A stretch of 15,009 nucleotides of DNA, taken from assembly GCA_029553845.1 (NCBI GenBank), contig JAKPKF010000271.1, positions 1 through 15,009 on the forward strand, given 5' to 3'. Numbering within the stretch: the first letter of the stretch is position 1; each line of letters opens with the position of its first letter. Source of the stretch: a bacterium (lineage in GTDB: Bacteria > Patescibacteria > Dojkabacteria > SC72). Of this stretch, positions 1 through 5,968 are shown one piece after another. Position numbers and translations under genes: made by a program. The notes under the pieces were generated by a model that had not been told where the DNA came from, ran no database searches, and was given only the letters and a program-made list of their open reading frames with translations.

Positions 1-714
1 GAAGCAATAAATACTAGAGTTGTAGTTGTTACAAACAATAAGACAACTAAGAAAGTTTCTAACATTTTACTAGCATCTAAGGGAGATGCTGCTTTAGTTG
101 CTGATATTATATATGCAACTCGTATAAAACTAAAGCATAGAGGAGTTAGAAAAATAAGAGAAACAGAACCAAGAAATTGGGCGGTATGTAAAAAGATAGC
201 TGAGCTCTGTAATCAATTCTGTGAAGATTTTCAATTGGATACCCGGGAAGGTTTTATTAAATATATCGAACTAGGTATCAAGAAGATGGACGGTAATTAT
301 AATAACCTCCTAAACAGATTATCTTCTATGTCAGAAAAGATTTCAGATTTATATTCTGCTACATTGGAAATGGAAGATGATTCTGGTAATGCTAAAGCTA
401 TCCATGATTACTTCATAAAAAGGGTAGCAGATGTTACTGGTATATACGAATCATTTGTTAATCAACCAGATAAGTATATACACTTTGTAAGGCTAGATAA
501 ATTCTTATCTGAGAAAGGATGGGATCCCACCCAATTTATCGATGCTCAATTCGAATCTCTTGCTTGGTGTAATGGTTTACCCGAACCCAGTCAGATGTAT
601 AATGACAAGGCTATCGAAAGGTATAATAAATACCTATTTAAACATAAGAATCATTCACAATCAGAGGAACCTAAAGTAGAGGGAAGCCTCTGGTCAAAAA
701 TTAATAAATTATGA
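1..714 (+). CDS. Unrecognised phage protein, 5'-truncated by window edge
   Basis: The reading frame is open from base 1 to the TGA at 712-714, so the first 78 codons visible here belong to the same gene and its true start lies upstream of the window. An internal TTG at 235 could be mistaken for a start, but nothing supports it. The visible 237 residues begin with a Val/Thr/Lys-rich stretch, then a mostly helical, charged body with several Trp and Cys residues (for example AVCKKIAELCNQFCEDF at about 62-78). The C-terminal tail is hydrophilic and ends in a basic WSKINKL. I recognise no family and see no signal peptide, membrane segment or nucleotide-binding motif. The stop overlaps the next start in an ATGA, so it is probably co-translated with the ferritin-like gene. 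The gene is certain; the function is unknown. Confidence 0.85.
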   Translation, partial: EAINTRVVVVTNNKTTKKVSNILLASKGDAALVADIIYATRIKLKHRGVRKIRETEPRNWAVCKKIAELCNQFCEDFQLDTREGFIKYIELGIKKMDGNYNNLLNRLSSMSEKISDLYSATLEMEDDSGNAKAIHDYFIKRVADVTGIYESFVNQPDKYIHFVRLDKFLSEKGWDPTQFIDAQFESLAWCNGLPEPSQMYNDKAIERYNKYLFKHKNHSQSEEPKVEGSLWSKINKL

Positions 715-1331
715 AAGCTTTTAAAAATCGTTTAGAGGAGATGGCAGAAGCCACTGTAAATGCTTTGGATTATTCCGATAGCAAAGTAGAATACCCCGAT
801 ATTTCTATAGTTCAGAAATGGCCTAAGGAAATAATATTACCCTTGTATGATTTATACAAGAATACTAGGTATTCAGAATTAACTTCAATTCTTATGTATA
901 CTCAGCATCAGGCTAGGTTTGAAGAAATAGGAGAATTGATGCTTGGTATCGGATTAGTAGAGATGGTACATTATGATAAGCTGGGAGACTTCTTATTAAA
1001 AGCTTCTGATGTAATGGACACCGATATACCAGGAAATAATCAGTTAACTGTACATCCAATAATAGATCTTGGTACTTCAGCAGAATCTGCTTTAAGATTA
1101 TCATTACAAGCAGAAAAAGAAACTCTAGAAGAATATTATAAAGTATTCGATTCTCTGAATAAAAAAGAAGAGTATATAAAGAGAAGTGATTATATTCCAG
1201 TTACCTATCTTATCCAGAAATTCATTGCTGATGAAGAATATCACATTTCTCTTTTAAAGAAAGCTCTGAAAGAATACGAGGATTCCGATGACGAGCCTAA
1301 GAAATGTAAATCAGTAACAGTAATCATATGA
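711..1331 (+). CDS. Ferritin-like (rubrerythrin/bacterioferritin-type) diiron protein
   Basis: This 206-residue protein has the spacing of metal ligands found in ferritin-like four-helix bundles. Glu56 sits in a helix of the type ELTSILMYTQHQ, a first ExxH motif is E84-M-V-H87, Glu141 lies in a third helix, and a second ExxH motif is E175-E-Y-H178. In the known family these residues bind a di-iron or di-manganese centre used for oxidase, peroxidase or iron-storage chemistry. The wording of the first helix pair resembles small bacterial ferritin-like proteins of the rubrerythrin/spore-coat type more than classical ferritin. The C-terminal 20 residues are charged and contain one Cys. There is no signal peptide, so it should be cytoplasmic. 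Its start overlaps the preceding stop and its own stop overlaps the helicase start (ATGA both times). Its role in a phage is unknown; the fold call rests on motifs alone. Confidence 0.7.
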   Translation: MKAFKNRLEEMAEATVNALDYSDSKVEYPDISIVQKWPKEIILPLYDLYKNTRYSELTSILMYTQHQARFEEIGELMLGIGLVEMVHYDKLGDFLLKASDVMDTDIPGNNQLTVHPIIDLGTSAESALRLSLQAEKETLEEYYKVFDSLNKKEEYIKRSDYIPVTYLIQKFIADEEYHISLLKKALKEYEDSDDEPKKCKSVTVII

Positions 1332-2812
1332 AAATCATAATTCGTAATTGTAACGTTGCAGAATTAGATATACCTCTAAAATATGCAACTAAGTTATATA
1401 ACGAATTTGCTATCAGACACCCCAATGCCTTTTACCTCCGTACTAGGCAACGGGGTATGCAAAACTGGGATGGCAAAATAAAGTATATAACCAAGACTGG
1501 TCAATTTAAGATAGGCTTACTTCCTTCAGTATATAAAAGATGTATTGAACTTGGAATTAAGCCTATCATAGTAGATATGAGACAACCTTTACCTAAAGTC
1601 AGTAAAGTTGTAACTCAGATAGGTAAGTATAAATTAAGACCCGAACAAGAGAAAGCTGTTAAGGCAATCTTATCTAATAAACTAGGTGAAACACCTTTTC
1701 AGATTGGGGTATTAGATTATACAGTAAATGCAGGTAAAACCCTCATTATGTCTGCTTTATATTTATCCTATAAGAAGCAATTAAAGACTTTGCTTATAAC
1801 CAATGACTCTGACTGGTTAAATCAAGCTAGAGATGAATTTAAGCAATATCTACCGGGAGAAGATATTACCTTTGTTCAAGGTAAAGTTTTAAACTGGAGT
1901 AATTTTACCATCGGTATGGTTCAATCTATTTCTCGTAATATGAGATATTATCAGAATGAACTTGCTAAGATTGATATGGTATTAATCGATGAAGCTGACC
2001 AAGGAGGTAGTAAGCAATATCAGAATGTGATCACTAGGTTATTTAATACCCGAGTTAGAATCGGATTATCTGGTACCATTTATATGAGTAAGCTTGCCAA
2101 GGATAAAGTTAAGAATATGAATTTACGTTGTTTCTTTGGCGATGTAATAGCAGAGTTTAAACTTAAGGACTCGATTAAGAAAGGGTATTCAACAAAGACA
2201 ATTGTAAAAACAGTAGAAGGTAAACCTTGGTTTGGTAATTGGGAATCAGATTGTATGTCCTATAATGAAATATATGATGATTCCATTACCCATAATAAGA
2301 TTGCCTGGACCATGGCATTAGATAGGTTGAAATGGAACCTTAATCAAGGTAGATATCCTGCTCTCGTAGTATGTAAGCATATTGCACACTGTGAAAATCT
2401 ATGCAAATTCTTTAAAAAGAAGCTAGATAATAAATATAATATTGCCTGTGTTCATGTTAATACTCATACTAAATTAAGACAACAGATAATGAAAGATTTT
2501 AGGGAAGGTAAAATAGATATCCTGGTATCAACTACAATTATTGCTCGAGGTAAAAACTTCCCTAAGCTCAGATATTTGTTGAATACTGCCAGTATGGATT
2601 CTCAAGAAAAATCAATTCAGTTCTTAGGACGATTGGTAAGAAAGGATGAATCCAAATCCAAAGTTTACCTAGATGATTTACATTATCCTGGGAATTATTT
2701 AAGTAGGCATGGGAATCATAGAAGAAAGTATTATCAAGATCAAGGACTTAAAGTTATCCGGTTAAGTAAGCTCTGGGATAAGTACCCTAGACATAAGCCT
2801 TTTCAAGGATAA
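1328..2812 (+). CDS. uvsW: UvsW-like SF2 DNA helicase
   Basis: This protein of 494 residues is close in size to T4 UvsW (about 500). Residues 1-75 resemble the small UvsW N-terminal domain, including the QNWDGKIK segment. The RecA-like core follows: Q-motif region RPEQEKAV at 104-111, Walker A TVNAGKT at 132-138, motif II DEAD at 221-224, motif III SGT at 248-250. In the second RecA-like lobe, STTIIARGKNF and QFLGRLVRKD form motifs V and VI. UvsW unwinds branched DNA, such as D-loops and stalled forks, and switches T4 from origin-dependent to recombination-dependent replication. The UvsX and gp32-like genes further along the window fit that role. The exact start is set by the ATGA overlap with the ferritin-like gene. 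I am confident of the family; the in vivo role is inferred from T4. Confidence 0.92.
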   Translation: MKIIIRNCNVAELDIPLKYATKLYNEFAIRHPNAFYLRTRQRGMQNWDGKIKYITKTGQFKIGLLPSVYKRCIELGIKPIIVDMRQPLPKVSKVVTQIGKYKLRPEQEKAVKAILSNKLGETPFQIGVLDYTVNAGKTLIMSALYLSYKKQLKTLLITNDSDWLNQARDEFKQYLPGEDITFVQGKVLNWSNFTIGMVQSISRNMRYYQNELAKIDMVLIDEADQGGSKQYQNVITRLFNTRVRIGLSGTIYMSKLAKDKVKNMNLRCFFGDVIAEFKLKDSIKKGYSTKTIVKTVEGKPWFGNWESDCMSYNEIYDDSITHNKIAWTMALDRLKWNLNQGRYPALVVCKHIAHCENLCKFFKKKLDNKYNIACVHVNTHTKLRQQIMKDFREGKIDILVSTTIIARGKNFPKLRYLLNTASMDSQEKSIQFLGRLVRKDESKSKVYLDDLHYPGNYLSRHGNHRRKYYQDQGLKVIRLSKLWDKYPRHKPFQG

Positions 2813-2830
2813 TAATTTCTGACTATGAGT

Positions 2831-2863
2831 ATATACTTTTTCTCCGTAGGAGGAAAGGTATAT
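2831..2863 (+). promoter_or_regulatory. Long perfect RNA hairpin in the leader of the 2908 gene
   Basis: The gap between the helicase stop and the ATG at 2908 holds a 15-bp stem (2831-2845 with 2849-2863) closed by the three-base loop GTA. All 15 positions pair, two of them as G-U wobbles in RNA. There is no T tract after the 3' arm, so it is not a typical intrinsic terminator on the + strand. It may be an RNase III or other processing site, an mRNA-stabilising element, or a translation control element. The 3' arm contains GGAGG, but this is buried in the stem and is 57 nt from the next start. Confidence 0.55.
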
Positions 2864-2890
2864 TACATGTTACGTTAAGAGGCATTAACC

Positions 2891-2904
2891 ATTAATAATC
2901 ATAA
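2891..2904 (+). repeat. 14-nt start-proximal repeat, copy 1
   Basis: ATTAATAATCATAA ends exactly three bases before the ATG at 2908. The same 14 bases lie at 4369-4382, also three bases before a start. Both copies are preceded by AACCA. It may be a translation-initiation enhancer used in place of an SD site, or part of a promoter; the low complexity means chance is possible. Confidence 0.4.
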
Positions 2905-2907
2905 ACA

Positions 2908-3234
2908 ATGAAGATTCTACAAAAAATCAAATCATTATTCAATTGTTCTGTAATACCTCCAGAACATATATTCAATGGTATAGGAATAGAATATATAACT
3001 CCTATCAAAAAATCCAGGGATAAGCCTGATGAAGTTCGATATTATTTTATGATTCATTTTCAATCTGGGTTAGTAATCAAAGTTCAGATATATACTTCTG
3101 AAATAGAAGTACCACCCATTCTTCTGTCTATCAGGGAACTATTTATAAATGGTATAGGACATTCATATATTACTCTGTATCAAGATGAGATGATGGATGT
3201 TCAAATCATAAGATATTATCATAAAGAATTTTAA
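2908..3234 (+). CDS. Small hypothetical protein
   Basis: This 108-residue protein matches no family that I recognise. It starts with a basic helix (MKILQKIKSLF), contains a single Cys near residue 13, and is otherwise rich in Ile, Tyr and alternating hydrophobic residues (for example YYFMIHFQSGLVIKVQIY), which suggests a small beta-sheet or alpha/beta fold. There is no clear membrane segment. It is the first gene after the hairpin-containing gap at 2813-2907 and has the A/T-rich 14-nt leader motif just before its ATG. It therefore probably begins a new translational unit within the same transcript. The ATG is the only well-placed start. I infer a real gene from its length, its intact frame and the tight fit to the next gene. 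Confidence 0.75.
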   Translation: MKILQKIKSLFNCSVIPPEHIFNGIGIEYITPIKKSRDKPDEVRYYFMIHFQSGLVIKVQIYTSEIEVPPILLSIRELFINGIGHSYITLYQDEMMDVQIIRYYHKEF

Positions 3235-3244
3235 ATTGGGAATT

Positions 3245-3628
3245 ATGGCAAAGAAGAAACAAACTTTACCTGATATCAAGAATCAGGATCCCTTAGAACC
3301 TATTAATATTGCAGAACTGGGTTCTAATTCAGATCCTTGTTTTGGTATTGGTTATGACTTATCAACTAAAGAATGTAAACTATGCGGAGACTCAGAATTA
3401 TGTGCATTCAAGATGTCACAGAATATGAATATCACAAGGAAAGAGCTAGAACAGAAGAATCAATACAAGGATTTGGATGTATTAGAAGACACGGTTGGAA
3501 TCAAGAAATACATCCGAGGCTTGATTCGGAAAGGGAAAGAAAGAAAAGAAGTTATTACCAAAACCGTTGAGAAATTCGAAGTACCAAGAAAACGTATTAG
3601 AGAACTTTATAAGGAATGCAAAAAATAG
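3245..3628 (+). CDS. Cys-cluster (probable zinc-binding) protein with basic C-terminus
   Basis: I take the ATG at 3245 (MAKKKQ) rather than the in-frame TTG nine bases upstream, because it gives a conventional start. The 127-residue protein has four cysteines in a tight group, C32, C44, C47 and C53, in the context DPCFGIGYDLSTKECKLCGD. This could hold one zinc ion. The C-terminal half is strongly basic and helical, with IRKGKERKEVITKTVEKF followed by VPRKRIRELYKECKK, and looks like a small nucleic-acid-binding or helix-turn-helix-like region. A zinc-binding nucleic-acid-associated protein is therefore plausible, but I cannot name a family. It follows the 2908 gene by ten bases, and its 3' end overlaps the next gene by 13 bases. 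Confidence 0.8.
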   Translation: MAKKKQTLPDIKNQDPLEPINIAELGSNSDPCFGIGYDLSTKECKLCGDSELCAFKMSQNMNITRKELEQKNQYKDLDVLEDTVGIKKYIRGLIRKGKERKEVITKTVEKFEVPRKRIRELYKECKK

Positions 3629-3822
3629 AAATGATATGGGCTATGTTCAAGGTATACCTTAACAACCAAAATTACTATGTGAAACAAGAGGATATACTTG
3701 CTAATTTATGCGGCAATGGAAGCAGAGATGTAAGGAGGATGATGAACTCTCTTGGTATTTACAAGGGAGATCCCTCAACATTAACTTATGGTCAACTTTT
3801 AAAACAATGTAATATAATATGA
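3616..3822 (+). CDS. Small hypothetical protein, possible helix-turn-helix
   Basis: This 68-residue protein is predicted from the ATG at 3616, inside the last codons of the Cys-cluster gene; an ATG at 3631 would also work and would remove the overlap. The middle of the protein (KQEDILANLCGNGSRDVRRM at about 23-42) has the look of a short helix-turn-helix or winged-helix DNA-binding segment, with a basic second helix. The remainder is short and helical. I do not recognise a family. The stop TGA overlaps the ATG of the dUTPase gene at 3819, so the two are probably translationally coupled. Size and coupling support a real gene; the DNA-binding idea is a weak inference. Confidence 0.65.
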   Translation: MQKIEMIWAMFKVYLNNQNYYVKQEDILANLCGNGSRDVRRMMNSLGIYKGDPSTLTYGQLLKQCNII

Positions 3823-4373
3823 ACAAATTCAGATTTATCAAAGTAAGAGACGTAAAGTCTCCATCAAGAGGAAACAAAGGAGATGCAGGATTGGATTTCT
3901 ATATCCCTGAAGATTTAACTCTACAGGATTTAGTAAAAGCTAATCCACAGTTAATATTCCATTGTGAAATACCTGAACCTGGTAAAGTAACACTTGAATA
4001 TAATTCAAATAACCAGGTACAAGTAATTTACATTTCTCCATTTACCAGAATACTTATCCCATCGGGTATCAAAGGTTTATTAGAACCAAGGTCTTCTATG
4101 CTGATGGCAGCAAACAAATCTGGTATATCAACTAAGAAAGGGCTTATCTATACTGCCGAGATAGTAGATTCTCCCTATACTGGAGAGATTCATATCGGTA
4201 TATATAATACTTCTCATGAGTTTCAAATAATAGAAGCTGGAACCAAGTTAGTACAGTTTATTCATGTACCCATTTATCTTACAGAACCCGAAGAAGTAAC
4301 TCATGAAGAATTCTACAATGATGCTCAGTATTGGGGAACAAGAGGTAACAATGGATTCGGATCAACCAATTAA
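3819..4373 (+). CDS. dut: Trimeric dUTPase (dUTP pyrophosphatase)
   Basis: All five motifs of the trimeric dUTPase family can be read in this 184-residue protein. Motif I is GDAGLDFY with Asp26, motif II is PRSS at 90-93, motif III has D117 and Y120 followed by GE, motif IV is AGTKLVQF around 140-147, and motif V is RGNNGFGST at 175-183. The enzyme hydrolyses dUTP to dUMP and pyrophosphate, which keeps uracil out of phage DNA and supplies dUMP. An insertion of about 35 residues separates motif I from the TRILIPSG strand, so it is longer than the usual 140-150 residues. The same insertion occurs in the next gene, which points to a tandem duplication. Catalytic residues look intact, so activity is expected. 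Confidence 0.93.
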   Translation: MNKFRFIKVRDVKSPSRGNKGDAGLDFYIPEDLTLQDLVKANPQLIFHCEIPEPGKVTLEYNSNNQVQVIYISPFTRILIPSGIKGLLEPRSSMLMAANKSGISTKKGLIYTAEIVDSPYTGEIHIGIYNTSHEFQIIEAGTKLVQFIHVPIYLTEPEEVTHEEFYNDAQYWGTRGNNGFGSTN

Positions 4374-4382
4374 TAATCATAA
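4369..4382 (+). repeat. 14-nt start-proximal repeat, copy 2
   Basis: ATTAATAATCATAA overlaps the dUTPase stop codon (TAA, 4371-4373) and ends three bases before the ATG at 4386. It is identical in sequence and in distance to the start to the copy at 2891-2904. Confidence 0.4.
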
Positions 4383-4385
4383 TAT

Positions 4386-5105
4386 ATGGCAACTTTAGAT
4401 GAACTAGCGAATAGGATATCGGTATTAGAGAATCGATACTCAACTTTAAACAGTGTAGTGAACGGACATACTACCGAGATACATAATCTTGATACTAGAT
4501 TAGATACTGCAGAATCTAAATTGAATAATCATGAGGAACGGCTTAAAACTCTAGAAGTTAAAGTAGAAGATCACGAAAGAAGACTACAACTGATAGAGAA
4601 TTCTCATATAAAGTATACAGTATCAAGAAAGGTAAAATATCCCAAGAAAGCAGATCAGGGATTCTATTTGTATCTTCCTGAAGACCTTACGATTGATATT
4701 CTCATGGAATACAATAACGGAGTAATCAAACAGAAATGGAACTGGTTGAATAGAATTTTCAATCCACAAGGATTCGGTAAAGTATCATTCGACTTAGATA
4801 GAAACAGTGAGGGTCATATTAAAACTATCGTTCTTGGTCAGAACACAAGGTTATTAATACCAACTGGTATTCATATTGAAGAATTCACTCCAGTTAAATC
4901 CGTACTGAAAGCTGCAAATGAAGAAACTAATTCCATCAACAGTGGGTTAGTATACGGTATAGAAGTACTTGGTCAAGTTCCAGGAGATGAAGTAGTGGTA
5001 AGTGTATTCAACCCAACTTCTGAGATTATTGGAATCGAAGCTGGAAGTGTATTAGTTCAAGTATTACATTTATTCTCTTATCATACAGTACCAGAAAAAG
5101 AATAG
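4386..5105 (+). CDS. Coiled-coil protein with inactivated dUTPase-fold domain
   Basis: Residues about 10-72 form an unbroken coiled coil. Positions 25, 32, 39, 46, 53, 60 and 67 (V, I, L, L, L, V, L) and positions 21, 28, 35, 42, 49, 56, 63 and 70 fit a and d sites, with His at three d sites. Residues about 78-230 align with the upstream dUTPase: DQGFYLYLPEDL matches DAGLDFYIPEDL, TRLLIPTGI matches TRILIPSGI, and EAGSVLVQVLH matches EAGTKLVQFIH. Every catalytic position is lost: Asp26 is Tyr94, PRSS is PVKS, Asp117 is Gly196, Tyr120 is Pro199, and motif V is absent. The frame is intact, so this is a repurposed protein and not a decayed gene. It probably forms a trimer, since both parts favour one. 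It may regulate or scaffold the active dUTPase, or act as a binding protein; this is inference. Confidence 0.8.
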   Translation: MATLDELANRISVLENRYSTLNSVVNGHTTEIHNLDTRLDTAESKLNNHEERLKTLEVKVEDHERRLQLIENSHIKYTVSRKVKYPKKADQGFYLYLPEDLTIDILMEYNNGVIKQKWNWLNRIFNPQGFGKVSFDLDRNSEGHIKTIVLGQNTRLLIPTGIHIEEFTPVKSVLKAANEETNSINSGLVYGIEVLGQVPGDEVVVSVFNPTSEIIGIEAGSVLVQVLHLFSYHTVPEKE

Positions 5106-5110
5106 TTACT

Positions 5111-5953
5111 ATGGATATTTCTAATCTGAAAGAAAAAGCCCCTGAAATCAAACAGGGGCTTGAACTTGAGAATATGTATGAGATTGGCTATCGTCAATTA
5201 GACTGTTATAAACCCTTAGAAAGGTTACCAGAATATCCCATGGATATTAACAGTACTAAAAATCAATCTCTTATGAAAACCCTTATATCTCAAGTAGTAG
5301 AGGAGTTAATGGAGGGTTATGAATCTACTTCTAATATAAATGATATTCTAGAAAACAAGGGATGGAATACCAATTTATATACCGACATAGAAGAGATTCA
5401 GATAATCAACAATCTACAGAATGCTAATGAAGAACAAGCAGATGCAATAGGATTCTTCTTATCAGCTCTGATATATGCTAATATATTGCCAGAGGATATC
5501 TATAGTTGGGCAAACAAAGAACTGACTAAAGGGCAAAAGGCAGTAGAAAACTTAGAAGATGTAATGGCATTCGGCATTCATATGATTTTAGAGATAGATG
5601 CCATTAGTAGTATATTCAAAAATTTCAAGCTAATATCCGAAACAATTGAGGATAAAACTTCCGAGTATATAAAGGGATTCAAGGAAATGAGTCCAAATTT
5701 GCATACTGATGAGAAAAATATTTTGTTTCAGATAGTGTATGTTTTGAATCTTGCTAGAAATACTCTTAAGAATCGTACATGGAAACAGTCACCAGTAATA
5801 ACTAAAGAACTAGAATTCCAGGATAGGCTGGTAGAGGCATTCTATTATTATATGGGATTCCTATCAATAATGGGATTTACTCCATTGGGTATATACGAGC
5901 TGTATTTCAAGAAAGAACGGTTGAATGAATGGAGAATCACTACACAATATTAA
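5111..5953 (+). CDS. All-alpha dimeric dUTPase/dCTPase-like NTP pyrophosphatase
   Basis: This 280-residue, all-helical protein carries the metal-binding pattern of the dimeric dUTPase/MazG superfamily: E64-E65-x-x-E68 in VVEELMEGYE and E108-x-x-D111 in EEQADAIGFF. The C-terminal IYELYFKKERLNEWR at 261-275 matches the family's conserved Lys-Asn-Arg helix. Members hydrolyse dUTP, dCTP or both to monophosphates; T4 gp56 does both. Beside a dCMP hydroxymethylase gene, and with a separate trimeric dUTPase nearby, a dCTPase role supplying dCMP is attractive but unproven. The protein is longer than T4 gp56 (about 170) because of a large middle section at roughly 130-235. The start is uncertain: Met22 (5174) begins the family-like helix MYEIGYRQLDCY and would leave the 5136-5161 hairpin untranslated. 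Confidence 0.75.
   Translation: MDISNLKEKAPEIKQGLELENMYEIGYRQLDCYKPLERLPEYPMDINSTKNQSLMKTLISQVVEELMEGYESTSNINDILENKGWNTNLYTDIEEIQIINNLQNANEEQADAIGFFLSALIYANILPEDIYSWANKELTKGQKAVENLEDVMAFGIHMILEIDAISSIFKNFKLISETIEDKTSEYIKGFKEMSPNLHTDEKNILFQIVYVLNLARNTLKNRTWKQSPVITKELEFQDRLVEAFYYYMGFLSIMGFTPLGIYELYFKKERLNEWRITTQY
5136..5161 (-). terminator. GC-rich hairpin; intrinsic-terminator shape on the minus strand
   Basis: AAGCCCCTG (5136-5144) and CAGGGGCTT (5153-5161) form a perfect 9-bp stem with an 8-base loop, unusually GC-rich for this region. Read on the minus strand, the stem is followed at once by a T-rich run (TTTCTTT), as in a Rho-independent terminator. On the + strand there is no T tract; there the same hairpin lies 25 nt into the dimeric pyrophosphatase frame, or in its leader if translation starts at 5174. 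It could block antisense transcripts or tune translation. Confidence 0.5.
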
Positions 5954-5955
5954 TG

Positions 5956-5964
5956 AAAGGAGGT
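5956..5964 (+). promoter_or_regulatory. Strong Shine-Dalgarno site before a GTG start
   Basis: AAAGGAGGT is a full match to the canonical anti-SD partner and ends five bases (counted from the last G) before the GTG at 5969. It is the only well-placed, non-coding strong SD site in the window. It decides the start of the following gene, which has no in-frame ATG between the stop at 5954 and residue 124. Confidence 0.8.
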
Positions 5965-5968
5965 ATTT

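Noticed and set aside
235..714. TTG-started short gene
   Set aside because: The frame is open to the left edge, so this is the 3' part of a longer gene and the TTG is internal.
913..1104. Minus-strand open frame
   Set aside because: Shadow of the ferritin-like gene; no other sign of minus-strand coding in the window.
3382..3570. 62-residue + strand open frame
   Set aside because: Shadow of the Cys-cluster gene; composition is Arg-rich and unlike real products here.
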